Assembly: GCA_963668615.2 (NCBI GenBank)
Contig: CAXXCL010000003.1
Coordinates: 434,001 to 498,000, forward strand
Direction: 5' to 3'
DNA length: 64,000 nt
From: JAAYPI01 sp963668615
Lineage (GTDB): Bacteria > Bacteroidota > Bacteroidia > Bacteroidales > Paludibacteraceae
Shown here one piece after another: positions 35,276 through 44,212 of this stretch. How positions within the stretch are numbered: position 1 is the first letter of the stretch; each line of letters starts with the position of its first letter. Made by a program: the position numbers and the translations under genes. A model generated the notes under the pieces. It was not told the DNA's origin, did no database searches, and was given only the letters and a program-made list of their open reading frames with translations.

Positions 35276-36187
35276 ATGAAAAAACATATCATATTACCAG
35301 CATTACTTCTATTGGTTTGTAGCTCATTATTTGCACAGAGCGATTTCAGACTGACTGAACAATTATTTTCTCGTATAAATCAAAACCCTGCTGCAATTGG
35401 AAACAACGAAAAAATACAGATTTTCAATGTAAATCGTATACAATGGGCTGGAATTGGTTTTGATGAAGCACCAAAATCAACATTGATAAACGTCCATTCT
35501 TATTGCGATAAAATACAATCAGGATTTGGTTTATCTTTATCATATGATGAACTAGGTATAGCAAACAGTACGTTGAATGCAAAATTAGCATACGCATACA
35601 ACATTGACCTTTGGGATGGAGGATTACTTTCTTTAGGGTTAAGTGCGGGTGTTATCAACAAAACTTTTGATCCTGCTAAACATATTTGGGTGGATCCAAC
35701 TGATCCAACGATTCCTGAAGAATCTATTTCTAAAACTAATCTTGATTTAGACTTTGGATTTGAACTTTCTACCAGATACTTACTTGTAGGAGCTTCAGGA
35801 ACACACTTAAGTAATATTGGTCAAGAAGTTTCAACTTTAGTGGCTCCAACCCATATCAATGCTTATGTACGTGGATTAGTTCCCGTTGTTGATAAAATTG
35901 ATATTGCCCCGGCTCTATTGTACACAAACATTGGTTCATTAAATCAGGGAAACTATTCTGTAGCTACTACTAACGTTCTTGAAGTAAATGCTACCGGATT
36001 CTATGACAACAAGTATTGGTTTGGTTTAGGTTATAGATTTAATAGTGCTTTAGCCTTTTCTGCAGGTCTTGAGTGGAACTTCTTACGCTTGGGTTATTCT
36101 TATGAACTAAGTGTAGGAGATGTTGCTAATCTATCTTCAAGCACACATGAATTAATGCTTTCGTTTATTATTCCTACAAAAAAATAA
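35276..36187 (+). CDS. PorP/SprF family type IX secretion outer-membrane protein (first cassette)
   Basis: 303 residues from the ATG at 35276; a GTG at 35267 touching the upstream stop would add three residues. A signal peptide (ILPALLLLVCSSLFAQ) precedes DFRLTEQLFSRINQNPAAIG, the family opening. The rest is beta-barrel-like, ending FIIPTKK. SprF-type proteins help particular type B CTD proteins cross or attach to the outer membrane. It is paralogous over its length to the protein at 41937-42878. A terminator follows. Confidence 0.87.
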   Translation: MKKHIILPALLLLVCSSLFAQSDFRLTEQLFSRINQNPAAIGNNEKIQIFNVNRIQWAGIGFDEAPKSTLINVHSYCDKIQSGFGLSLSYDELGIANSTLNAKLAYAYNIDLWDGGLLSLGLSAGVINKTFDPAKHIWVDPTDPTIPEESISKTNLDLDFGFELSTRYLLVGASGTHLSNIGQEVSTLVAPTHINAYVRGLVPVVDKIDIAPALLYTNIGSLNQGNYSVATTNVLEVNATGFYDNKYWFGLGYRFNSALAFSAGLEWNFLRLGYSYELSVGDVANLSSSTHELMLSFIIPTKK

Positions 36188-36205
36188 AAAAAGTAAATTT
36201 TGACC

Positions 36206-36241
36206 AAAAAAGCCTGACAGTCAATACTGTTAGGCTTTTTT
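36206..36241 (+). terminator. Terminator of the first T9SS cassette
   Basis: Arms AAAAAAGCCTGACAG (36206-36220) and CTGTTAGGCTTTTTT (36227-36241) pair over 15 bp with one G-U, followed by Ts. Confidence 0.88.
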
Positions 36242-36344
36242 GTTTTATTAAAAAAACTTATCTGTTTTTTATTATGAAAAAAAATACAGATATTTGCACC
36301 CATTATTGAATATGAATACGTGGACATTCACTAAAACTAAAAAA

Positions 36345-36803
36345 ATGAGAACAACAAAATTTTTGATCGCAATTGTAGCTATCGGATTAGCTGCTTGTAA
36401 TACAACAAAAAAAATTTCTGATTCAGCTTATGAACCGGCAACCCCTGTTGAAGGAACTGTTGTAGGAACAACTCCCGCAAATACACCTGTAGTGGCACCT
36501 GTAGAAGAAAAGGTTTCTGATGCAAAAATCACAGAAACGAAAGATAAATATCAAATGGAAAATGGCACATTCGTAGAAAAGCCTTATCACATTATTGTTG
36601 GCAGTTTTCAAAAAGAAATTAATGCTAAGAATCTGAAAAATGACCTTGTAAAAAAAGGAATGGAATCTTTTATAGCTGTAAACCAAAATGGAATGTTCCG
36701 TGTTTTTGCTTTTTCTTCAGATAATGAACGTGAAATTAGAATTGAATTAGTAAAAGTTCGTGAAAAGTTTCCTGATGCTTGGATTCTAAAATTGGCGAAG
36801 TAA
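36345..36803 (+). CDS. SPOR domain lipoprotein
   Basis: 152 residues from the ATG at 36345. The signal peptide ends in the lipobox GLAAC. A Thr/Pro/Val-rich linker follows, and the last 70 residues (YHIIVGSFQKEINAKNLKND) form a SPOR domain, which binds denuded peptidoglycan at division sites. An upstream ATG at 36294 is less likely because the lipoprotein signal begins at 36345. It stands just before the GldB-like gene and may share its mRNA. Confidence 0.8.
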   Translation: MRTTKFLIAIVAIGLAACNTTKKISDSAYEPATPVEGTVVGTTPANTPVVAPVEEKVSDAKITETKDKYQMENGTFVEKPYHIIVGSFQKEINAKNLKNDLVKKGMESFIAVNQNGMFRVFAFSSDNEREIRIELVKVREKFPDAWILKLAK

Positions 36804-36842
36804 TATTTTTCTTTAACGTTGTCTTTTAAAGACAATATAAAT

Positions 36843-37844
36843 ATGAAAAAAATAGGTGTCATTGTTTTATGTTGCGTTCTCCTTTCCTCTTGTAGGGAAA
36901 GGAGTCGCTTTTATATTGATACAGATAAAGTTCCGGTTAACATTAAGATAGAACGTTTTGATAAGGATATTTATCACATAAAAACAGATAACATACAAAA
37001 AAGTGCTGATAGTTTACGGCACATATATGGCTCTTTCTTAGACATTTACACTAAAGGTGTTTTGGAAATTGGTGTTTTAGGTACGCCCGAAAACAATAGT
37101 GCCATGCGGCAATTTTTGACAGATACTTCCGTCCATCACATTTATAACGACTGTTTAACCAAATACAAAAACACCGAAAAAGTAAACAAAAGCCTCAATA
37201 CAGCCTTTAGATACTTTAAGTATTATTTTCCCAATAAACCGATACCACGCATTTTGTTTCATGTATCGGGATTCAACCAGTCTATTGTTATTACGGACAG
37301 TGTGGTTTCTGCAAGTATTGACAATTATTTAGGAGAAAACTATGCTTCCTATAAGCAAATAGCGTACAACTATGAAATACCAACAATGACAGAAAAACGT
37401 TTACCAGTGGATATCGTTTTAGGATGGTTAAGTTCGGAATTTTATATGGATGCTGAATCGGGACGACTGCTCGAAAATATGATTTACAATGGTAAAATGA
37501 TGTATTTACTAAGCGTTTTCTTTCCCGATTATACGGAAGCGGAGATAATGGGATACTCTGAGAAACAATTGAAATGGTGTCAAAAAAACGAGACTAATAT
37601 TTGGGCATATATATTGGAAAACAAACAATTGTTTAGTAACGATTGGAAAAACATTTCTCGGTATATTAATCCTGCACCTTTTACGGCAGGAATGTCGGAA
37701 GAGTCTCCTGGAAAAATTGGCGTTTGGATTGGGTTCCAAATAGTAAAAAGCTATGCGGAAAAACAAACTAACTTAACTCTTCCACAAATAATGGAAGAGA
37801 ATAATTGTCAAAAGATACTCCAATTGTCAGGTTATCGTCCATAA
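36843..37844 (+). CDS. gldB: Gliding motility lipoprotein GldB-like
   Basis: 333 residues from the ATG at 36843. The signal has the lipobox VLLSSC and the mature start (RERSRFYID...VPVNIKIERFDKDIYHI) matches the GldB opening, IERFDK being the family hallmark. GldB is required for gliding in Flavobacterium; in Bacteroidales the family is kept without proven gliding. Unknown fold partner, maybe a DUF2268-like domain. It is 39 bases after the SPOR gene. Confidence 0.78.
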   Translation: MKKIGVIVLCCVLLSSCRERSRFYIDTDKVPVNIKIERFDKDIYHIKTDNIQKSADSLRHIYGSFLDIYTKGVLEIGVLGTPENNSAMRQFLTDTSVHHIYNDCLTKYKNTEKVNKSLNTAFRYFKYYFPNKPIPRILFHVSGFNQSIVITDSVVSASIDNYLGENYASYKQIAYNYEIPTMTEKRLPVDIVLGWLSSEFYMDAESGRLLENMIYNGKMMYLLSVFFPDYTEAEIMGYSEKQLKWCQKNETNIWAYILENKQLFSNDWKNISRYINPAPFTAGMSEESPGKIGVWIGFQIVKSYAEKQTNLTLPQIMEENNCQKILQLSGYRP

Positions 37845-37863
37845 AAGAAATATATAATACAAG

Positions 37864-37892
37864 AAAACGCCTTGATCTATGGTGTTTTTTTT
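37864..37892 (+). terminator. Terminator after the GldB-like gene
   Basis: AAAACGCC (37864-37871) pairs with GGTGTTTT (from 37881) including one G-U, followed by a run of T. Confidence 0.65.
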
Positions 37893-37949
37893 ATTTGATT
37901 TTTGCCATTATTTTAACTTCGTAGCTATTATAAAGAAGCATATTTGTTT

Positions 37950-38999
37950 ATGTGCCGGAATTTAACCCCTAACGACATACAAAAAGTTAGGAAACTCAAA
38001 GAAATAAGAAAAGAGAACAACGATATTAGGTGGATACTATCTGACTATCTAAACAATAACCCATGCTTTATAACAAAGAAGTTAATAGAAAGTGTGAATC
38101 AGGACGGATCTTTGTCCGAAGAAATGATATATCTGGGATTAATAATAGGTTTATACGAATTTGATATTGAGACCAATGAATTAGATAAAAAATTAGCAAA
38201 TAATTATTTGCGACCAGCCATCAAAAAACTGGATAAAAAATCGTACACTGAAAATCCTTATTATCGAAATATCCATATTCCGGAAGTAAGACTTGGAGAT
38301 TGGGAGTTAAAATATGAAACATACGAACCTTACGAGGCTTTTATTTACAATGATCTTATTATAACAGGAAATTTTAAAGAAATTCCACGCATTGGTTTCT
38401 TCAATGAAAAATTTAGATTTCCGGCTGTCATGGAAAATGGTCACGAATGGATGGCTATTAAACCCAATGAGATAGAAACTATGCAACCACTGATTAATAC
38501 GATTGAAGGTAATATTGCTACATTTGGACTCGGGCTTGGATACTTCACTTATATGGCTTCTATAAAAGAAAATGTGCACAGCATTGTAGTTGTGGAACAA
38601 AATAAAGACGTCATACAACTGTTTAAAGATTACATACTTCCACAATTTCAATACAAAGAAAAAGTGAAAATAATTTCCGCGGATGCTTTTGAATACGCAA
38701 CAAAAGAAATGCCTAACAAAAATTTCGATTACGTATTTGTTGATTTGTGGCATGATGAATCCGATGGTCTTGAATTATATTGCAAAATGAAAAAAAACGA
38801 ACACCTCAATTCAAAAACACAATTTTTTTATTGGATTGAAGATTCACTACTGTCCAGTTTGCGTTGGCAAATTTTTGATTGGGTAATTGAAAATGCACAC
38901 TCATACAAGGATATTGTCAACTATTTAAGCAAACCTTTTTTGCAAAAATTAATAACAATAAGTACAAACTGCAATTTTTCAACAGTAATTCTAGAGTAA
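37950..38999 (+). CDS. Class I SAM-dependent methyltransferase-like protein
   Basis: 349 residues from the ATG at 37950; a TTG two codons earlier is open too. From about residue 190 a Rossmann methyltransferase core is visible: ATFGLGLGYFTYMAS (glycine motif I), VVVEQNKDVIQLF (acidic loop), IISADAFEYA, and FDYVFVDLWHD, similar to spermidine-synthase-like folds. The first 180 residues are helical and unrecognised. Its substrate is unknown. A terminator follows at once, so it is monocistronic. Confidence 0.7.
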   Translation: MCRNLTPNDIQKVRKLKEIRKENNDIRWILSDYLNNNPCFITKKLIESVNQDGSLSEEMIYLGLIIGLYEFDIETNELDKKLANNYLRPAIKKLDKKSYTENPYYRNIHIPEVRLGDWELKYETYEPYEAFIYNDLIITGNFKEIPRIGFFNEKFRFPAVMENGHEWMAIKPNEIETMQPLINTIEGNIATFGLGLGYFTYMASIKENVHSIVVVEQNKDVIQLFKDYILPQFQYKEKVKIISADAFEYATKEMPNKNFDYVFVDLWHDESDGLELYCKMKKNEHLNSKTQFFYWIEDSLLSSLRWQIFDWVIENAHSYKDIVNYLSKPFLQKLITISTNCNFSTVILE

Positions 39000-39008
39000 A
39001 CGTATAAT

Positions 39009-39035
39009 AAACGCCTGCCTATTTTAGGCGTTTTT
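39009..39035 (+). terminator. Terminator after the methyltransferase-like gene
   Basis: AAACGCCT (39009-39016) and AGGCGTTT (39026-39033) pair with a 9-nt loop, then TT. Confidence 0.8.
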
Positions 39036-39079
39036 GTTTGCAATACCCTTATAGATTATAAACCAATAAGCTCAAAAAG

Positions 39080-39163
39080 TGCACAAGATGAGACTCGAAC
39101 TCACACGAGCTAACGCCCACTACCCCCTCAAAGTAGCGTGTATACCAATTTCACCACTTGTGC
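39080..39163 (-). tRNA. tRNA-Leu (anticodon GAG)
   Basis: The minus strand folds into a class II tRNA: acceptor GCACAAG/CTTGTGC, D arm with GGTATACACG, anticodon stem CTACT/GGTAG with loop TTGAGGG (anticodon GAG), a long variable arm and a T arm with GTTCGAGTC. The CCA end is not encoded. Confidence 0.92.
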
Positions 39164-39179
39164 TTTTATGTAAAAACGG

Positions 39180-39263
39180 TGCCCTAAACAGGACTCGAAC
39201 CTGCACAACCTTACGATTACTAGTCCCTGAAACTAGCGCGTCTACCAATTCCGCCATTAGGGC
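39180..39263 (-). tRNA. tRNA-Leu (anticodon CAG)
   Basis: Acceptor GCCCTAA/TTAGGGC, anticodon stem CTAGT/ACTAG with loop TTCAGGG (anticodon CAG), a long variable arm and GGTTCGAGTCC in the T arm. CCA is not encoded. Confidence 0.92.
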
Positions 39264-39301
39264 GAAAAAGCGAAACATCACTGTCTCGCCCCATTCAATT
39301 G

Positions 39302-39374
39302 AGCGAAAAACGGGACTCGAACCCGCGACCCTAACCTTGGCAAGGTTATGCTCTACCAACTGAGCTATTTTCGC
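39302..39374 (-). tRNA. tRNA-Gly (anticodon GCC)
   Basis: Acceptor GCGAAAA/TTTTCGC, D arm AGCTCAGTTGGTAGAGC, anticodon loop in CCTTGCCAAGG (anticodon GCC) and T arm GGGTTCGAGTCCC. 73 nt, CCA not encoded. Confidence 0.93.
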
Positions 39375-39429
39375 GATTGCACAGCAAAGATAAATTCTTT
39401 GGTTGAGTTATGCAAGATAAATAATAATT

Positions 39430-40563
39430 TTAAGACATCCTGCTTTTATAATCTTCATAAGAATACTGACGTAACATCTTAAATTCGTTGTCAAGTGTCC
39501 ACAAACCGATACTTGGATGCGAAACACCATTAAACATAGTAGTTTTGACGGTTGTATAATGAATCATATCTTCAAATACAATACGATCTCCTATTTTTAA
39601 TTCTCTATCAAATGACCAAAATCCACAAAAATCACCCGAAAGACAACTATTTCCACCCATCCGATACGTTGGTTTTCCTGCTGTTTCATCCGTAGCACCT
39701 ACTATAGAAGGTTTGTAAGGCATTTCCAAACAATCAGGCATATGACAAGCAAAAGAAATATCCAAGATAGCCGTTTTAATTTCCTTGTTTACAACGATGT
39801 CTTGAACAGTAGAGACCAAGACACCCGTTTGCCAAACAAAAGCACTTCCAGGCTCTAAAATAAGCTGCAAATGGGGATATCTGGAGTTAAATTGTTTTAG
39901 TACACCTATCAAATGTTCAACATTATAACCATCACGGGTCATTAAGTGTCCCCCTCCCATATTCAGCCATTTAATTTGGTGAAAAAATTTACCAAATTTT
40001 CTTTCCACCTCTGATAAGGTTTTTTCCAAATCATGAGAGGAAGATTCGCATAATGTATGGAAATGTAAACCTTCAATGCCATTTGGCAATGATTCGCCCA
40101 AGGTATCCACGGTTACACCCAAACGAGAACCGGGTGCACAAGGATTATATAAATCGGTTTCTACGTCGGAAAACTCAGGATTGATACGTAATCCGCAAGA
40201 AATATTCTTCTTTTTTGTTTCCGAAGAATAATCAAAAAATTGCTGCAACGAATTAAATGTAATGTGACTACTGTAATCGGCTATTGCACAAAATTCATCT
40301 TTTTTATAAACAGGAGCATAAGTATGGGCCTTGCTCCCCATTTCTTCGCAGGCCAAACGAGCTTCTGACAAAGAACTTGCTGTTGAATGGGAAATATATT
40401 CTCGAATAATAGGAAATACTTTCCACAAAGCAAAAGCCTTAAAGGCAAGAATAATTTCAACTCCTGCTCGTTCCTTGACAGAACGTATAAGTTGCAAATT
40501 CTTCCGTAAAAGGACCTCATCAAGAACATAACAAGGAGAAGGTATTTGGCTATAATCAATCAT
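39430..40563 (-). CDS. nspC: Carboxynorspermidine/carboxyspermidine decarboxylase (NspC)
   Basis: 377 residues from the ATG at 40563. It is an alanine-racemase-fold PLP decarboxylase: the cofactor lysine is Lys42 in ILAFKAFALW, the His region is HSTASSLSEARLA, GLHFHTLCESS contributes to the active site, and the end has GGNSCLSGDFCGFW. It decarboxylates carboxyspermidine (or carboxynorspermidine) to spermidine, the alternative route that does not need S-adenosylmethionine decarboxylase. The dehydrogenase of the same route is encoded 24 bases upstream. Confidence 0.92.
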   Translation of the reverse strand: MIDYSQIPSPCYVLDEVLLRKNLQLIRSVKERAGVEIILAFKAFALWKVFPIIREYISHSTASSLSEARLACEEMGSKAHTYAPVYKKDEFCAIADYSSHITFNSLQQFFDYSSETKKKNISCGLRINPEFSDVETDLYNPCAPGSRLGVTVDTLGESLPNGIEGLHFHTLCESSSHDLEKTLSEVERKFGKFFHQIKWLNMGGGHLMTRDGYNVEHLIGVLKQFNSRYPHLQLILEPGSAFVWQTGVLVSTVQDIVVNKEIKTAILDISFACHMPDCLEMPYKPSIVGATDETAGKPTYRMGGNSCLSGDFCGFWSFDRELKIGDRIVFEDMIHYTTVKTTMFNGVSHPSIGLWTLDNEFKMLRQYSYEDYKSRMS

Positions 40564-40587
40564 TTCGGTATTTGGGTACAAATTATG

Positions 40588-41790
40588 TTACAATTCTAAA
40601 TCGATATTGAATTGTTCATGCCAAGGCAATCCCTGTTTGGCAAGGCTATCCAAGAATGGATCCGGATTAAATTGTTCGACATTGAAAACTCCTTTACCTG
40701 ACCATTTATCAGTCATAAACATCATCGCTCCAACAGTTGCAGGAACACCGGTTGTATAACTAACACCCTGTGTGCCTGTTTCTTTAAAAGCATCTTCATG
40801 ACTACAATTATTGTAAATATAATAAGAAACTTCTTTACCATTTTTTAGTCCTTTTATACGACACCCAATAGAAGTCCATCCCTTATAATTTTCACCCAAA
40901 TCACCGGGATTAGGCAACACTGCTTTTAAAAACTGAATAGGAACTATTTTTTGTCCGTTATATTCCACCTCATCAATACGTGCCATACCGATATTTTGTA
41001 TTACACGCAAATGTGTTAGGTATTCTTGACCAAAAGTCATCCAAAAACGAGCACGCTTAATGGTCGGAAAATTTTTCACCAAAGATTCCAATTCTTCGTG
41101 ATAAATTACATACGACTCTTTTGAGCCAATTTGAGGATAATTCAAAGGTTTATGTATTTCATGAGGTTCGGTTTCAACCCACTCACCATTTTGCCAATAT
41201 TTTCCACGTTGGGTAACTTCACGAATATTTATTTCAGGATTAAAATTAGTTGCAAATGCTTTTCCATGATCACCGGCATTACAATCAACTATATCCAAAT
41301 AATGGATTTCATCAAAATGATGTTTTGCCGCATAAGCAGTAAACACACTAGTTACTCCCGGATCAAATCCACAACCTAATATAGCAATCAACCCCGCTTG
41401 TTTAAATTTTTCTTGGTAAGCCCACTGCCATGAGTATTCAAAATGAGCTTCTTCTTTGGGTTCATAATTAGCTGTATCCAAATAATTAACCCCTGCCTCA
41501 AGACAAGCATCCATAATGGTTAAATCTTGGTAAGGCAAAGCTACGTTTATCACCAATTTGGGATGAAAGGACTTTAATAAAACAACTAATTCCGGCACAT
41601 TATCAGCATCTACCTGAGCTGTCTTTATGGATACTCCATAACGTTTTTTTACGTCTGCAGCAATGACATCGCATTTAGACTTTGTACGACTTGCTAACAT
41701 AATTTCCGTGAACACATCATTATTTTGTGCCACTTTATGAACTACGACAGTTCCTACACCACCCGCACCGATAATTAAAACTTTTCCCAT
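40588..41790 (-). CDS. Carboxynorspermidine/carboxyspermidine dehydrogenase (saccharopine dehydrogenase family)
   Basis: 400 residues from the ATG at 41790. The Rossmann motif is LIIGAGGVGTVVVHKVAQ, and the body (GCGFDPGVTSVFTAYAAKHH) is typical of the Lys9-like carboxyspermidine dehydrogenase. It condenses putrescine with aspartate semialdehyde using NADPH. The product is the substrate of NspC, which is encoded directly downstream, so the pair makes spermidine. Confidence 0.9.
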   Translation of the reverse strand: MGKVLIIGAGGVGTVVVHKVAQNNDVFTEIMLASRTKSKCDVIAADVKKRYGVSIKTAQVDADNVPELVVLLKSFHPKLVINVALPYQDLTIMDACLEAGVNYLDTANYEPKEEAHFEYSWQWAYQEKFKQAGLIAILGCGFDPGVTSVFTAYAAKHHFDEIHYLDIVDCNAGDHGKAFATNFNPEINIREVTQRGKYWQNGEWVETEPHEIHKPLNYPQIGSKESYVIYHEELESLVKNFPTIKRARFWMTFGQEYLTHLRVIQNIGMARIDEVEYNGQKIVPIQFLKAVLPNPGDLGENYKGWTSIGCRIKGLKNGKEVSYYIYNNCSHEDAFKETGTQGVSYTTGVPATVGAMMFMTDKWSGKGVFNVEQFNPDPFLDSLAKQGLPWHEQFNIDLEL

Positions 41791-41888
41791 TTTTATAAAC
41801 GTTTTTAGAAAGAGTGGCAAATATACAATATAATTTTAGAAGTTTTAGGAGCTGAATTCTATTTTTGATAGGAATAATAAACATTAAA

Positions 41889-41915
41889 AAAGGAACAGAC
41901 AAAGTCTGTTCCTTT
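41889..41915 (-). terminator. Terminator of the second T9SS cassette
   Basis: Arms AAAGGAACAGAC (41889-41900) and GTCTGTTCCTTT (41904-41915) pair perfectly with a 3-nt loop, followed on the minus strand by Us. Confidence 0.88.
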
Positions 41916-41936
41916 CAATAAAGCAAAAAATATTGT

Positions 41937-42878
41937 CTATTCCCAAAAATTGCCCTTTTTCTTGGTAGGAATATCTAACGAAAGCATCAACTCAAAGGAG
42001 TTTGAGGATAGCTTACTCAATTCTCCAAGACTTAATTCATAAGCACACCCAAGACGAAACCAATCCCACTGAAAACCGACTAAAGCAGTAGCTGTCGAAT
42101 TGCTAAATTCTATTGTATTAAAACGGCAACCTAAACCTGCCCAATAATTATGATAAATAAAGCCTGTTAAGTTCAATTCTCCAACATATTCTTCTTTTTC
42201 ATCCCCGCTCAAAGAAGGAATATACATACCCAACAATGCAGGAGCAAGAGATAAATTTGTATTAACCGGAATAAATCCCCTAGCATAACCATAAAACTGT
42301 GGTACTGCGTTGTAAGTACTTGTTTCTGCAAAAAATCCGGGTAAATGACGAGCTGACAATCCAATTAGCAAATGTGAATTAGAGAACTCAGCACCAAAAT
42401 CAGCATCAAAAGAGGTTTTTCCTTCAGCTTCCAAAGGAACTCCATTTTCTTCACCTCTTTCTGTGTCATCTTCTAAAATATGCTTTGTCGGATCAAACCG
42501 TTTATCTTCAACTCCAGCAGACAAACCCAAAGATAACAAGTTGTTCTCATCAATATCCAAATGATACGCATAAACCAATTTTGCATTTAAATCGGAATAT
42601 GCAATTCCACTCTCATCATACGAGAAAGATGCTCCAAAACCGGAACTCATTTTAGGAGAATAAAAATGAACATTCAATAAATTTGAAACGGGAGCTCCCG
42701 TAAAACCTGCCCACTGAAGTCTTCCCAAATAAAATGCATTTACATTTTCACTATTTCCGGTTCCTGCAGGGTTTGTTGCTATACGAGAAAATAATTGCTC
42801 GGTCAGCAGAAAATCATTTTGAGCATTTACGCTTACTATGCTCGCCAAAAATAATGCTGCAAATATAATTTTTTTCAT
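41937..42878 (-). CDS. PorP/SprF family type IX secretion outer-membrane protein (second cassette)
   Basis: 313 residues. A signal peptide (IIFAALFLASIVSVNAQ) precedes DFLLTEQLFSRIATNPAGTG, very close to the first-cassette paralogue. Shared blocks continue throughout, such as LLSLGLSAGVEDKRFDPTKH. The C-terminus ends DIPTKKKGNFWE. By family knowledge it should help present the 1324-residue type B protein of the same cassette. It is the last gene of the unit and is followed by a terminator. Confidence 0.87.
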   Translation of the reverse strand: MKKIIFAALFLASIVSVNAQNDFLLTEQLFSRIATNPAGTGNSENVNAFYLGRLQWAGFTGAPVSNLLNVHFYSPKMSSGFGASFSYDESGIAYSDLNAKLVYAYHLDIDENNLLSLGLSAGVEDKRFDPTKHILEDDTERGEENGVPLEAEGKTSFDADFGAEFSNSHLLIGLSARHLPGFFAETSTYNAVPQFYGYARGFIPVNTNLSLAPALLGMYIPSLSGDEKEEYVGELNLTGFIYHNYWAGLGCRFNTIEFSNSTATALVGFQWDWFRLGCAYELSLGELSKLSSNSFELMLSLDIPTKKKGNFWE

Positions 42879-42912
42879 AATATCTTACTTTTAAGTTTTT
42901 CCAAACGAACAA

Positions 42913-44193
42913 TTACTCGGTCACTATAATACGCACCTCTACTCGACGATTTTGTGCATGTTCTTCTTCTGTTTTAGCATTTGGCACCTGCAATCGTCGC
43001 TCTCCGTAACCAACGGTAACCAATTGTTCAGGTTTAAAGCCCTCTTTTACTAATAAATCTTTGATTTCATTGGCACGACGTAACGACAAAGCATCGTTGT
43101 ATTCATCGGAGCCACGACTATCAGTATAACCACTAATTTCAAACGAAACATCCTTAAATTCACGCATTGCTTTGGTTAGATTATTCAAATCACGCTTGAA
43201 TGTTTCAGCCAAAATATCTTTATCGAAATCAAATAAGAAAAATACCCAATAGAATTTTTTACGACGTTCTATTTCCACCTGGTCTACAACAGGTACTTTG
43301 GGTATAATAGGATGGAACAAAAAAATATCATCTCCATTTTCTTTGTTTCTATCGGAGATAAGTAACGGAAGACCATCCCTCACCATGATATTGTAATTAT
43401 TTGTCTTCACACTATCATTATAAGGAAATTTTAATTTTTTACCTATCCCCCAACTTTCTCCATCTTTTTGGGATACATATATATTCTTCAAACCATCCTT
43501 GCTAGTGCTTGAATAGTACAAAACACTATCGCCAGAGATATAACTCCAATCTTCATCAGAAGAAGTATTAACGGTAAACCCAACATTTTGCGGATAACTC
43601 CAAATGTCAGTAGCTTCACTTTCAATATCTACATAATAAATATCTCTTTGTCCTCCATCTGCCAAATAAGTGAAATACAATCGTTTACCTTCTTTTGACA
43701 AACGCGGATTATAAAATCCTTTAATGGGACGACTTCGATAATTCCATCCGGCACTTTCCATAAAACCCACCTGTGTTTTACTTCTGTTTGTGCCACGTAT
43801 TTTCATTTTTTTTCCAATACTCCACTTTCCTGAAGAAAAATCACTTTCATACAAGTAGTCACCACCTTCTTTGGGGTCATACATACTATAATACAACTTA
43901 TTTCGCAATGAATCATAAGCAACCGTTCCTGTGATATTTAACAAAGAAAAGTCTTCACTCTTTTCAGGTGGCAATAATTCGCCTAAACTATCCAACGTAC
44001 TTTGGTAAACTACTCCGTCTCGCAGATAAACGATTTTACCATCTTTATAGTCCGAGAGAGCTATTTCTTTACCTTTGGTATTAACTCGCGAACTTTCAAA
44101 AACGTAAGGTCCTTGCTCGTATTTCGAATTTATGTCTGGGTACGCGAGAACACTTGTACCTACCAACAATAACAAAATAAGTCCTTTTTTCAT
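42913..44193 (-). CDS. PD40-repeat/OmpA C-terminal domain protein (second cassette)
   Basis: 426 residues with a signal peptide (LILLLLVGTSVLA). PD40-like strands span 30-290 (GKRLYFTYLADGGQRDIYYV; LPLLISDRNKENGDDIFLF), then the OmpA domain (FFLFDFDKDILAETF, SGYTDSRGSDEYNDALSLRR). It is paralogous to the protein at 33999-35267, with the same domain order and near-equal length. It sits 19 bases after the surface protein and 34 bases before the PorP gene. Confidence 0.83.
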   Translation of the reverse strand: MKKGLILLLLVGTSVLAYPDINSKYEQGPYVFESSRVNTKGKEIALSDYKDGKIVYLRDGVVYQSTLDSLGELLPPEKSEDFSLLNITGTVAYDSLRNKLYYSMYDPKEGGDYLYESDFSSGKWSIGKKMKIRGTNRSKTQVGFMESAGWNYRSRPIKGFYNPRLSKEGKRLYFTYLADGGQRDIYYVDIESEATDIWSYPQNVGFTVNTSSDEDWSYISGDSVLYYSSTSKDGLKNIYVSQKDGESWGIGKKLKFPYNDSVKTNNYNIMVRDGLPLLISDRNKENGDDIFLFHPIIPKVPVVDQVEIERRKKFYWVFFLFDFDKDILAETFKRDLNNLTKAMREFKDVSFEISGYTDSRGSDEYNDALSLRRANEIKDLLVKEGFKPEQLVTVGYGERRLQVPNAKTEEEHAQNRRVEVRIIVTE

Positions 44194-44212
44194 AACTGAT
44201 TATTTTTTATTT

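Noticed and set aside
39079..39363. Open frames of about 80-95 codons over 39079-39363 on both strands
   Set aside because: They coincide with three tRNA genes; the translations resemble the artefacts often annotated over tRNAs.
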